Of a DNA stretch of 14,651 bases, positions 1 to 8,105 are shown piece after piece. Source of the DNA: Bacteroidales bacterium (GTDB lineage: Bacteria; Bacteroidota; Bacteroidia; Bacteroidales; UBA7960); the NCBI GenBank assembly GCA_003557765.1, contig PWNO01000051.1:1-14651 (forward strand), in the 5' to 3' direction. Both the position numbers and the translations under genes were made by a program. Under the pieces are notes generated by a model. That model saw nothing but the letters and a program-made list of their open reading frames with translations, made no database searches and was not told the DNA's origin. How positions within the stretch are numbered: the first letter of the stretch is position 1; each line of letters begins with the position of its first letter.

Positions 1-1307
1 AAGGTATAGGAATCCACGGCTCCCGCGGTCGCATCGTCTATCAAGACATCTTCTATCTGATATCGGGCATCTGCCTCTATGGCAAAAGCCTGGTCGTCGC
101 CTTCCATCACGGTGATTTCCCCTTCGGGAGAAATGCTTCCTCCGTCACCGGCCGTGGCCGTGATGGTGTACTCTTCAACAGTATCATCTGTTAGAGAGTA
201 GAAAAATGCCGTGTGATAATCCTTGTAAAAAACACCATCGTAATAATCATATTCGGTAATCTCAAGCGGAAGCTTTTGAATGTCCGGGTCCACTTCAGCT
301 TCTAATTCCCATTCAAAAAGCATGACGACTGCAAGAAAGGGATAAGCCACATCGGATAAGTTCACATCCGGATCAAACACAAACGTTTGCTTATATGATA
401 ATCGCCATTCCCAACCATCCCAGAAATAGTCAAGCACCTCGTCAGTCAATCCTTCTTGATCATAATAATATTCCCTTTTGTACTCCGGCACCAATTCCGA
501 TTCAACCCAATTGAATTCTGATTCTATGGTTTCAATCAGTTGTCCGTCGGCATTGTAGGCATATTCTATTCTTTGCGCCAATATTTCTCCAAGGGGCTCC
601 CCAAAATCCATGTACATTTCTGATTTGATCCTTCTTCTTGCATCGTCATAGGAGAAATAAATAGTCGTTGCCTGAAACCAGTCCTCATCTTCTTCATCAT
701 AAATAAGGGTTTCAATCTGATCCAATAATCCCTCGGAAAACGTATAATCCTGAATCATAAGTGCCACCCATTCACCATCCTCATAGGCCAAAACTTCAAT
801 GAAGTCTATCCTGTTATTGCCATCATAGGTGACTTCCATTCTGAATAGCGGGTAAAGGGTTTTCCATTCCTCATCATCGTCTGAGTAAACTTCAAGAACA
901 GTGATCTGTCCGAGTTCATTGTAAGATAATTCCATCCTGCCAACGGTTTCCCAAATATGCTCATCCAGGTCCCATGCTTTTTCATGAATGATTATTGCCT
1001 GCCAGGCTTCATTGTATATGAAAGTGTTTTTCCAGTCATTTACCCATTCTTCTTCATAGTCGTCCCAGAAACGGTCAATTAAACTGTCCGTCTTCAGCAC
1101 ATAATCGGTTTTGGTTGTTTTTCCTGCGCTAAAAAGTGATTGTACCACAGGGGTGAATAACCTTTCTGTTGCTTCAATCAGCCTTTCACTGACCCGTTCT
1201 TCTAATTCTTTCTGGTTTTCAGTAAGGATTTTAATGTGTTCAATTGACTGTCCAGGGAGGGATAATGACAAAACGCACACAATAGCAAAGAGGGTAAATT
1301 TTTTCAT
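1..1307 (-). CDS. Secreted multi-repeat protein, N-terminal part (runs off the window)
   Basis: I read an uninterrupted frame of 435 codons from the ATG at 1307 down to the window edge; the C-terminus lies outside. Residues 1-20 (MKKFTLFAIVCVLSLSLPGQ) form a type I signal peptide. Residues about 70-370 are degenerate repeats of beta-strand character, rich in Trp, Tyr, Asp and Glu, with recurring patterns such as YNELGQI, YDGNNRI and YNADGQL, reminiscent of YD/RHS-like text. The last visible stretch (EYTITATAGDGGSISPEGE followed by a VLIDD element) matches the divergent InlB B-repeat type of domain that often precedes a C-terminal sorting signal in Bacteroidota surface proteins. I infer export to the cell surface or medium, probably by type IX secretion, but the sorting domain would lie beyond the edge. 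No enzymatic motif is visible. It is separated from the patatin gene by 282 bases and is probably its own unit. Confidence 0.85.
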   Translation of the reverse strand, partial: MKKFTLFAIVCVLSLSLPGQSIEHIKILTENQKELEERVSERLIEATERLFTPVVQSLFSAGKTTKTDYVLKTDSLIDRFWDDYEEEWVNDWKNTFIYNEAWQAIIIHEKAWDLDEHIWETVGRMELSYNELGQITVLEVYSDDDEEWKTLYPLFRMEVTYDGNNRIDFIEVLAYEDGEWVALMIQDYTFSEGLLDQIETLIYDEEDEDWFQATTIYFSYDDARRRIKSEMYMDFGEPLGEILAQRIEYAYNADGQLIETIESEFNWVESELVPEYKREYYYDQEGLTDEVLDYFWDGWEWRLSYKQTFVFDPDVNLSDVAYPFLAVVMLFEWELEAEVDPDIQKLPLEITEYDYYDGVFYKDYHTAFFYSLTDDTVEEYTITATAGDGGSISPEGEITVMEGDDQAFAIEADARYQIEDVLIDDATAGAVDSYT

Positions 1308-1406
1308 GGTCGTGTTATTTATAATGAATGAACCAGTTATTATCTTTGGTCAACCATAGTGCATCAATGTGATTTAACGGACTTCTCAGGGCAATACGCA
1401 ACATGC

Positions 1407-1432
1407 AATTTAATTATTAATTATGAATTATG
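1407..1432. repeat. AT-rich AATTATG-type 7-mer tract
   Basis: The stretch is made of degenerate AATTATG / AATTATT units with a period of about 7 bases. It lies in the 282-base gap between the patatin gene and the secreted-protein gene. No terminator or convincing promoter was found elsewhere in this gap; the nearest match to a -7 box is TATGGTTG on the minus strand around 1350-1357, with one mismatch and no -33 partner. Confidence 0.5.
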
Positions 1433-1589
1433 CAAACATCATTTTGTCCATGCTGCTGTTTTGGCTATGTCACAGGCATTTTTTTAATGCGCATTTGGCA
1501 AAAGCATGACTATCCCGGAAATATATTTTCAGGGGTGAGGAGGTAATCAAGATTTGGATTGGTTATAAAAGAGCTGACACCTCGTTGTT

Positions 1590-4019
1590 TTACATAAATG
1601 CTTGTTTGTTAAAAAGAATAAACCCAAAATTGACCATGAAGACCCAGGCTTCACTTTCATTATGAAAATAGGACATACTTATGCTTAGCGGTCCTGGTGG
1701 TGTGTGGTATACGAGGGCGAGGTTTGCTGCCGGTTTTGGTTTGAAGTGATAGTCTGCAAACTCTGCAGTTTGGTTTTCGGCTGAAATGATTTCCCTGACA
1801 GGTTGAAACAGGTGTAACTCTCCCTGGATGCTGGCTGCGTTGCTGATATCAAATATGCTTTTCAGGCCGGCGGCGAAATAGTTATTTGCACGAAAATTTG
1901 GCAAAAACATGGTTGTGGCAACAGGGAAGGGGTTGAACTGTGATGCCGTTGCAATTGTAGAGGTATAGCTGCTGAACGTGGGACGTTGACTGAGGAATGC
2001 TTCTGCGGACAAGCCTGGGTTGAAGCGGCTTCCGGTACTGAAAAAGTTTTTGTACCGAAAGTGTATTTCTATCCAGGCATGGATGTTTTCTTCTTTTGTT
2101 TTTGCCAGTGCTGTGGTTCCAGGTCTGTGTTTTTCACGCCCGTGAACAACCCTGAAGGAGGTCAGCAGACGGTTTCCTCTGGTGGGATATTGTTTTCTGT
2201 TCAGTGTGTTTTTCTCAAAACAGGCCTCCATGAGCCATGGCCTGAAAACAGACCTGTCCATGGTGTCGAGTTCAGAGAAGTTTCGGGTATGAAAGAATTC
2301 ATCCCTGCCAGCCACAAAGGCTGTCTGAAAAGAAAATTTTTTGTCGTGAGCTATGGGATAGGCGAGCTGGAGCTGGTTTTTGATTTCTCTTTGAGTGAGA
2401 AAAGGTGGTTTTTGTTCTTCAAAAAGAAATACGCTGCTTCGTGCATATTCCCACTTGCTGTATGCGCTTCGTGCTTCCAGGTAAAACGGGGCCTCCCCAG
2501 GGAAATCCAGGCGGGCAGCAGCCGCAAAACTGTTGTAGAAATTTCCAAGATAAAAGGAGCTGGTGAGGGTAAGCGGGCTTTCTGACCAACGGGAATAAGA
2601 TAACCTGGCAAAGACATGATTAACTGGCCTGGAGGATATATTGCCTCCGAATGCACGAACAAATTCCCGTCTTTTTTCCATTTCCAGGCTAAACACAAAC
2701 ATGTTGGTGGTATTGTCGAAACGCAGGTATGGATATACGTAGTCAAACCTATTGTTTAGCAGGAGGCGGAAATAATTTAGTTTAACATCGTCAAAATGCA
2801 ATGGCAGCAATTCGTTTTCGAGGGCTTGCAATACATATGCTTTCTGATCCGGGTTCAGGCCGCTGATTTCAATTTCACCAATGACAGGCCCGGGTATACG
2901 CTCACGGAATAATTGTCTGCGATGGTTGCGTGTTTCTGCATCCATATTGCCGGTTACATAGCGATGGATTTTTTCGATGGATTGCAGGGTGGCATCATAG
3001 CCATTTTGAATCAGTTCCTTGTTCCTGCTCATGTCATTGACCGCAATGTCGGGTACATCAGGTTTGATCACCAAACCTTTCTCATGGGGCACTTCGTAGC
3101 TGGATGGATGTTTAAGCAGGTTTTCGAGCTGGGAAACAATATTATCGCGCCGTGGTGGCTCGGGGTTGGCGCTGACTACGCTGCCGATGATCACGTCCGG
3201 TTGGAATTCTTCCATCACGACGTCAACAGGAAAATTATTGAACATACCACCGTCAAGCATTAGTTTTCCTCCTATTTCTATAGGCTGAAAGTAGAAAGGG
3301 AATGTCATGGAAGCCCTGACGGCATCTGGCAGCGATCCATCACGCATGGTTACGGGGCGGCGTCCTTCTACTTCTGTGACAATGCAGCGAAAGGGGATAA
3401 AGAGGTTGTCAAAATGGAAATTCGCTGCGGCACCGGCCGGCCCAAGATATTCCATGAACAGGAAGTCCATCAGGTAGGGTGATACGATGTTGCTTGGGAT
3501 GTTCTGCCGGATCACGTTTTGGGGTTCCATTCTTTCTTCCCAGGTAAAATAGAGGTTAAACCAGGAAGGGTCGGGTTGGGGCTCCAGATAAAACTGCCGG
3601 TACTTGTCGTCAATTTGTCCTGCGGCTGCCTGGCTGAACTCTTCTGAAAGCACCAGTTGTTCGATTTCACCAGGGGTGTAGCCGGCGGCATACATGCCTC
3701 CAATGATGGCACCTATGGATGTCCCTGCAATGTAGTCTATGGGAATGTTGTGGTCTTCAAGGGCTTTCAATACACCGATGTGCGCCATGCCTTTGGTGCC
3801 GCCGCCGCTTAGCACAACAGCCACGTGCTGCCGCACAGGCTGGGGTGTCTTTGCATTGGCACTGACAAGAAGAACAAAAAAAAGCAAGATGAACAATATG
3901 ATCAGGCGCAACAGGTAAAAAACAGTAACGCGCCAACGGTTTTTGTCAGGCAGCAATTTGCTCCCACCCGGCCAAACCGGTCTATGTTCCATGGCGGGGT
4001 TTATGTGCAGTGTGTTCAT
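1590..4019 (-). CDS. Patatin-like phospholipase with C-terminal POTRA and outer-membrane barrel (PlpD/T5d-like)
   Basis: I start the protein at the ATG at 4019 (809 residues). The frame stays open to an ATG at 4064, but those 15 extra codons are translated 8-mer repeat; ATG 3992 is a third option. In 809-residue numbering: hydrophobic export segment about 29-56; patatin domain about 65-330 with oxyanion loop SGGGTKG (about 71-77), nucleophile motif GTSIG (Ser about 101) and the catalytic Asp of DGG (about 256); a POTRA-like segment about 379-448 (begins GEIEISGL); then about 355 residues of alternating beta-strand text ending FGFILFNKQAFM. Active-site residues are intact, so a lipid acyl hydrolase is expected. 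The patatin-POTRA-barrel order is that of type Vd autotransporters and of many Bacteroidota patatins, placing it in the outer membrane. It follows the barrel-protein gene by about 110 bases in the same direction, so co-transcription is plausible but unproven. Confidence 0.92.
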   Translation of the reverse strand: MNTLHINPAMEHRPVWPGGSKLLPDKNRWRVTVFYLLRLIILFILLFFVLLVSANAKTPQPVRQHVAVVLSGGGTKGMAHIGVLKALEDHNIPIDYIAGTSIGAIIGGMYAAGYTPGEIEQLVLSEEFSQAAAGQIDDKYRQFYLEPQPDPSWFNLYFTWEERMEPQNVIRQNIPSNIVSPYLMDFLFMEYLGPAGAAANFHFDNLFIPFRCIVTEVEGRRPVTMRDGSLPDAVRASMTFPFYFQPIEIGGKLMLDGGMFNNFPVDVVMEEFQPDVIIGSVVSANPEPPRRDNIVSQLENLLKHPSSYEVPHEKGLVIKPDVPDIAVNDMSRNKELIQNGYDATLQSIEKIHRYVTGNMDAETRNHRRQLFRERIPGPVIGEIEISGLNPDQKAYVLQALENELLPLHFDDVKLNYFRLLLNNRFDYVYPYLRFDNTTNMFVFSLEMEKRREFVRAFGGNISSRPVNHVFARLSYSRWSESPLTLTSSFYLGNFYNSFAAAARLDFPGEAPFYLEARSAYSKWEYARSSVFLFEEQKPPFLTQREIKNQLQLAYPIAHDKKFSFQTAFVAGRDEFFHTRNFSELDTMDRSVFRPWLMEACFEKNTLNRKQYPTRGNRLLTSFRVVHGREKHRPGTTALAKTKEENIHAWIEIHFRYKNFFSTGSRFNPGLSAEAFLSQRPTFSSYTSTIATASQFNPFPVATTMFLPNFRANNYFAAGLKSIFDISNAASIQGELHLFQPVREIISAENQTAEFADYHFKPKPAANLALVYHTPPGPLSISMSYFHNESEAWVFMVNFGFILFNKQAFM

Positions 4020-4027
4020 GTGTTTAA

Positions 4028-4086
4028 TGTTGAAATGGCAAAAGACAAAATGACAAAAAGACAAAATGTCGAAAAGACTAAAAGTC
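4028..4086. repeat. 8-mer tandem tract, TGTCnAAA family (upstream of patatin gene)
   Basis: Consecutive 8-base units can be read on the plus strand: GACAAAAT, GACAAAAA, GACAAAAT, GTCGAAAA, GACTAAAA. The tract begins 8 bases upstream of the chosen patatin start codon and fills most of the gap to the barrel gene. On the coding strand it reads as TTTnGACA units. Translating it gives the cysteine/phenylalanine-rich extension seen if the patatin start is placed at 4064, which argues against that start. Confidence 0.85.
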
Positions 4087-4128
4087 CGGGTTTGTTAGTC
4101 TCCTGTGGTAATCCCAATGTTAACCTTA

Positions 4129-5472
4129 TCAGAACGAATACCTTAGAGATCCAAAAAACCCGTGGCCGGCTTCTTCCAGAATGGTGTTGTCTCCACCGGT
4201 GAAGATTTGCGCCACAAACTCAAAGTCCAGGTCCCGTTTTACGGAATAGTTTAACTGCGGCATCATGAACACCGCTTCGATGTCGGGCAGCACCATCACG
4301 GCCAATCCGCCCCGCAGTATGGGTGAAAAGCTGTGGTCTGCATTCAGGGTGATGGCATATTCAGAAAACATGATGTCGTCGGCCCGCATGGGCTCGGTTA
4401 TCAGAAATGCGTCTTCGCCGGTACGGTTGTGGCCGCCGTTATAGAGCAACTCTGCTACAGTAAAGGTGCCGTTGGCAAACATGTAGTCAAGGCCCACTGC
4501 AGCCACGACATTGCTGCGATCCACGTCCTGCTGTTCGTTGATATCATAGAACCAGCTGATTTCTCCCTTAAAACCTGCTCCGCCGATGTGACCGGCCCAT
4601 CCGCCGCCAAGCGCAACCCTGTCGCGGAAATAACCTCCAAGGAACTGGATGTCGTAGCCACGCAGGTTATGGGCATATTTCGCTGCCGTCACCATATCGC
4701 GATTGTCTCTGGCCGGGCTCACGGCCACTTCTATGCTCGAAAGGCGACTGATATAATGTTGTACCCTGACGGCATCTGTCCCGGGTCGTTCCGGATAATC
4801 AAAATCAAAGAAAGAATAGGTGTTGAAGAGGTCGTTGGGGTTGGATACAAGGTTAATACCCCAGTTGATCCGTTGCCGTCCAGCACGCACACGCCAGCTC
4901 GACCTGCGCCAGGTGAGGTACAGGCGGTCTACTTCAGAATGCCCGATCCAGCCACCATCGGATAACCATAACCACGAAAGATCCAACAATGCTTTATCCT
5001 GGGCAAATACATCCTCAATGCCAGGGATTTCATCATATAACTGATGATACAGCAGTCTGTTGCGCCCTTCGATGCGAAGATCGACATCACTCGTGATGTC
5101 CCACCTGAAATTCAACCTGTTGTGCAAGCTGTTGTGAAAGGCGGGATCGCCAAAATCCTGGTCCAGATGCAGTCCCGGCATGGCTTTCATATAGCCCCGA
5201 AGCCTGAAGTTGCTGTTGCTTCCTGATGGTTGGGCTGTTGTGCTTCCTGCCAGCAGGAGCATCAGGAACAAACAGCATAGCTTGAAGTTATTAGGGATAG
5301 CACTTGGACTGTTTGAAGTTTGATGTTTGAAGTTGGCTGGCCGATGCACGCTGGTTACCGCGTGCCAGAAGCCGGACGCCGGACACCGGGTATTGGACGC
5401 AGGTGGGCTGCTGCCGGGCACTTGTTGCCGGGCGTTGCGTATGCCGGGATAAATGATTGGTTTTGATGACAT
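4129..5472 (-). CDS. Outer-membrane beta-barrel protein (porin-like), uncertain start
   Basis: The open frame is 447 codons from ATG 5472. The recognisable protein begins at a signal peptide at residues about 61-80 (NNFKLCCLFLMLLLAGSTTA), then about 367 mature residues with alternating aromatic/polar strand text and a C-terminal Phe (RYSF), typical of an outer-membrane barrel. The motifs GRQRINWG (198-205) and NPND (211-214) recall the DUF1302/alginate-export type of barrels; this is recall, not a search. The first 60 residues are odd: they are encoded by GCCGGAC- and GTTTGAA-type 7-mer repeats and contain no ATG nearer the signal peptide, so the true start may be ATG 5472 or a non-ATG codon. 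The start lies 37 bases after permease B2, so the two are probably co-transcribed. I infer an outer-membrane exit or acceptor for the ABC/LolA-like system. Confidence 0.85.
   Translation of the reverse strand: MSSKPIIYPGIRNARQQVPGSSPPASNTRCPASGFWHAVTSVHRPANFKHQTSNSPSAIPNNFKLCCLFLMLLLAGSTTAQPSGSNSNFRLRGYMKAMPGLHLDQDFGDPAFHNSLHNRLNFRWDITSDVDLRIEGRNRLLYHQLYDEIPGIEDVFAQDKALLDLSWLWLSDGGWIGHSEVDRLYLTWRRSSWRVRAGRQRINWGINLVSNPNDLFNTYSFFDFDYPERPGTDAVRVQHYISRLSSIEVAVSPARDNRDMVTAAKYAHNLRGYDIQFLGGYFRDRVALGGGWAGHIGGAGFKGEISWFYDINEQQDVDRSNVVAAVGLDYMFANGTFTVAELLYNGGHNRTGEDAFLITEPMRADDIMFSEYAITLNADHSFSPILRGGLAVMVLPDIEAVFMMPQLNYSVKRDLDFEFVAQIFTGGDNTILEEAGHGFFGSLRYSF
5311..5338. repeat. GTTTGAA 7-mer tract inside the barrel-gene leader
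   Basis: Units GTTTGAA, GTTTGAT, GTTTGAA, GTTGGCT follow each other without gaps on the plus strand. The same word family recurs in the gene-free region at 13242 and 13367. Here it lies in the open frame of the barrel protein, translating to NFKHQTSN, upstream of the signal peptide. Confidence 0.8.
5371..5440. repeat. GC-rich GCCGGAC/GCCGGGC 7-mer tract inside the barrel-gene leader
   Basis: Seven-base units can be read from 5371: GCCGGAC, GCCGGAC, ACCGGGT, ATTGGAC, then degenerate units with GCCGGGC recurring at 5413 and 5427. The tract is notably more GC-rich than the neighbouring gaps and lies between ATG 5472 and the signal-peptide codons of the barrel gene. Confidence 0.7.
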
Positions 5473-5509
5473 AAGTATATGTTTATTTGTTTTTTTAAAA
5501 ACCTCAACC

Positions 5510-6733
5510 CTACTTCCTCACTGCCTCGGCGGGTTGCAGCTTGATAGCTTTACGTGCCGGGTATATGGCTGCGAGAATAGCAAAAAGTATGATCATGATG
5601 GTGACTTTGATGTAAAAACCGAGATCCAGTTCAGGATATAGTATTGGGGAAAATCCGTAATCCCGGAGGGCTTCTCCTCCAATATAGGTGAGATCAATAC
5701 CCCGGGGCTGCAGCAGTTTGATCAAGGCAAATGCAGAAGCAAAGCCAGCTGCGCCACCGGTAAGCGACAAAAAGACGGTTTCCAGGAGCACCATGGTAAA
5801 CACCTGGCTTTTTTTCATGCCAATGGAGAGCAATACGCCCAGCTCGCGGGTTCTCTCCAGCACCGACATCAGGATGGTGTTCAGGATGCCGAAGGATACG
5901 CCCAACAGAATGATGGCAACGATCCACATCAGGCTTAGCTCCGTGTAATCTATTACGAACTCCAGATCGGGTGCCAGCTCAGTCCAGCTTCTTATCTTCA
6001 GTTTAGGATGATCCTGTTGCAGCGTTGCGCGAATTTTCTCAATGTATTTTTCGTCCTTAAGCAGGACGGCGATTTCGGTGATGGCCGCACCACTACCGGT
6101 CAGTTCTGCCAGGTCGCTGGCCCGCACAAAGACATTGCCTTTTTCATAGGCTGATGCTGTCGCGCGGAAGACGCCTTCCACACGGAATGACGCGCTGATC
6201 ATTTCTCCGAGGGTGTCCTGGAATGTCAGTACTATGCGTGAACCCGGGTTGGCTTGCAAGTCATCGGCCAGGGCTTCGCCAATCACCACCGAAGGCAGGC
6301 GGCCGTTTTCCGTAAAATACGTGCCCAGTTTCACTTGTTCATGGAAGCTGGTGGTTTGCCGCTCTTCTTCGGGATACACTCCCCGGATGCTGACCCCGCT
6401 GCTGAGGTGCGGTGAGGCTGCCATGCCACCAGCAACCGACCGGCTGGCTACTGCCCTGACTTCATCTTTGTTGCGGAGGGTTTCTGCAATCTCGCCGGCA
6501 CCGGCAATGGCATGGCGCAACTCCCTGTCGTGGATAAAGTCCGGATGATGGACCTGAATATGCGACAGTTGTGTGTGTATGCTCTCCTCAATGGTCTGAT
6601 TCATCAGGCCCATGTATGCGGCAGATATAAACAGTCCACCGCAGATTCCCAGCGCAATGGCCGTCATGATCACCAGGCTGCGCCTTTTGTTCCGCCAGAT
6701 GTTCCGCCATGATATGTTGACCAGGGTATGCAT
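5510..6733 (-). CDS. FtsX/MacB-type ABC transporter permease, B2
   Basis: 407 residues with the LolC/E-MacB layout: short cytosolic start (WRNIWRNKRR, 10-19), membrane segment about 20-42, periplasmic domain about 43-262, membrane segments about 266-290, 311-340 and 375-392, and a cytosolic tail with PARKAIKLQPAEAVRK. The loop LERTRELGVLLSIGMKK (292-308) is the coupling region that contacts the ATPase in this family. It is a colinear paralogue of permease A2 (32 of the first 60 residues identical by hand count, one net residue length difference). It lies 26 bases after permease B1 and 37 before the barrel gene, so tight co-transcription is likely. I infer that it forms a heterodimer with B1, powered by the ATPase encoded at 8801-8106. 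The substrate is unknown; lipoprotein or lipid extraction is the family precedent. Confidence 0.93.
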   Translation of the reverse strand: MHTLVNISWRNIWRNKRRSLVIMTAIALGICGGLFISAAYMGLMNQTIEESIHTQLSHIQVHHPDFIHDRELRHAIAGAGEIAETLRNKDEVRAVASRSVAGGMAASPHLSSGVSIRGVYPEEERQTTSFHEQVKLGTYFTENGRLPSVVIGEALADDLQANPGSRIVLTFQDTLGEMISASFRVEGVFRATASAYEKGNVFVRASDLAELTGSGAAITEIAVLLKDEKYIEKIRATLQQDHPKLKIRSWTELAPDLEFVIDYTELSLMWIVAIILLGVSFGILNTILMSVLERTRELGVLLSIGMKKSQVFTMVLLETVFLSLTGGAAGFASAFALIKLLQPRGIDLTYIGGEALRDYGFSPILYPELDLGFYIKVTIMIILFAILAAIYPARKAIKLQPAEAVRK

Positions 6734-6759
6734 TCTATATGGAGTTGCTTGTTTCGTTG

Positions 6760-7980
6760 TCAGTTTTGCGCTGCTTCAAGAATTTTTACCGCGTATATCT
6801 TTCGCATGGTGTAGAGGCCAATTATCAGGGTAATGCCAAAAACGGTATATGCCTGGTTGATAAAGATCTGTTTGTCCAGCAGCATAGGGAAGACGGGCTC
6901 CATCCCAAAACGCAGAATGTAATCCGCCATTTCACCCGTAAACGCTATAGGAAACAGATGAAAAAAGTACACAATGGGCAAAGCGACAAGCGCGCCACCT
7001 GTGATGCCCAGAAAGCCGATAAATATGGTTTCGATCAAACCTGTCAGCCCCAATTGAAAGCGTTTCATGCCGATTGATAACAAGATGCCAAACTCCTGCA
7101 TGCGTTCATGGAGCATGGTGAGGATGGTACCGAATATGCCAAAAGCTACGATGATGTAAAAGATCCATGCAATGCCGGTATACACGGTATCTTGCATCTG
7201 CATCAGTCCAATCATATCGGGCATCAGCTCTTTCCAGGTTTTGACAGCATACCATTCATCATCCAGCCTGTATTGCAACTCGTTGGCCAGGTAGTCGATC
7301 CGGTCAATGTTTGCTGGCATGATGATGACATTGGTGAGCCGGTCTTCTGCGGCAAAATACCATTGGGCCTCATTCAAAGGCAAAAACACGGCGGTATTGT
7401 TCTGTTCGGGCAGCTGGAATTCGATGATGCCGCCTACCTTAAACATGCCAGTTGCTGTTACAGCCTGATAGCCTTGTCCGATCAGGATGAGGGTGTCGCC
7501 GATGCCCAGGCTCAGCAGGTCAGCCAGCCCCTTGCCGATCACGGCGTAATCATCATCTGCGGAAAACATCTCTCCGCTGACCATGTGGCCACTCAGGTTG
7601 CGTATCTTGTCTTCCTGCTCAGGCAGGATGCCGGTGACCATTGCGGGCCGTGTCGACATGTCCTTTGCGGCCAGAGAAAAACCGCTGATCCTAGGCACCA
7701 CATAGGAGATTTCGTCATCCAATGCTGTCAGGGCCTGTTTTACTTCATCTTCGTATGCCAGGGTGTGGTCCAGTGAAGGCTCATCAAAGTACCACGCATC
7801 CTGGATCTGCAGATAGCCTGTCTCCTGTCTGACCATGGTCTCTGTCAGCTGCTGCTGAAAGCCTTTGGCAAAGGAGAGCAAGGCGGTGGCGAGCACATAG
7901 GCGAACAGCACCGAGCTGACCGTGATCAGGGTGCGTCGCTTGTTGCGCCAGAGGTTGCGCCAGGCTAGAGTGAGGAACAT
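6760..7980 (-). CDS. FtsX/MacB-type ABC transporter permease, B1
   Basis: 406 residues. It has an N-terminal LAWRNLWRNKRR motif, first membrane segment about 18-40, a periplasmic domain about 41-265, three further membrane segments about 268-290, 311-340 and 372-391, and the coupling loop HERMQEFGILLSIGMKR (291-307). It aligns without gaps along its full length to permease A1, also 406 residues, with shared landmarks such as VSSV(L/M)FA, QIQD, (G/A)EMF and the TWKELMPD/TWEELMPD block near 248-255; 34 of the first 60 residues are identical by hand count. The ATG is preceded by only two bases and then a 72-base 8-mer repeat array, so no Shine-Dalgarno-like site is present. I infer an inner-membrane subunit paired with B2. 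Confidence 0.93.
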   Translation of the reverse strand: MFLTLAWRNLWRNKRRTLITVSSVLFAYVLATALLSFAKGFQQQLTETMVRQETGYLQIQDAWYFDEPSLDHTLAYEDEVKQALTALDDEISYVVPRISGFSLAAKDMSTRPAMVTGILPEQEDKIRNLSGHMVSGEMFSADDDYAVIGKGLADLLSLGIGDTLILIGQGYQAVTATGMFKVGGIIEFQLPEQNNTAVFLPLNEAQWYFAAEDRLTNVIIMPANIDRIDYLANELQYRLDDEWYAVKTWKELMPDMIGLMQMQDTVYTGIAWIFYIIVAFGIFGTILTMLHERMQEFGILLSIGMKRFQLGLTGLIETIFIGFLGITGGALVALPIVYFFHLFPIAFTGEMADYILRFGMEPVFPMLLDKQIFINQAYTVFGITLIIGLYTMRKIYAVKILEAAQN

Positions 7981-7982
7981 GG

Positions 7983-8054
7983 TGATAATGTGCTAATGTG
8001 ATAATGTGCTAATGTGATAATGTGCTAATGTGATAATGTGCCAATGTGCTAATG
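7983..8054. repeat. 72-base tandem array of TGATAATGTGCTAATG (4.5 x 16, or 9 x 8)
   Basis: Three identical 16-base copies begin at 7983, 7999 and 8015. A fourth at 8031 has one change (CCAATG for CTAATG), and a half unit TGCTAATG ends at 8054. The 16-mer is itself two related 8-mers, TGATAATG and TGCTAATG. It is the most regular repeat in the window and sits two bases upstream of the start codon of permease B1, between it and the ATPase gene. There are no spacers and no palindromic repeat, so it is not a CRISPR array. Confidence 0.97.
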
Positions 8055-8105
8055 GAAGGGTCCTTTGGGCTGTGTTCAGGGGGTAACTGCCAGAGGCCTG
8101 GTTTG

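Noticed and set aside
4020..4064. Patatin start at the upstream ATG 4064
   Set aside because: The added 15 residues are pure translation of the 8-mer repeat; ATG 4019 precedes a better leader and follows TTAAACAC.
7983..8054. Possible CRISPR array
   Set aside because: The units are contiguous without spacers, are only 8/16 bases long and have no cas genes nearby.
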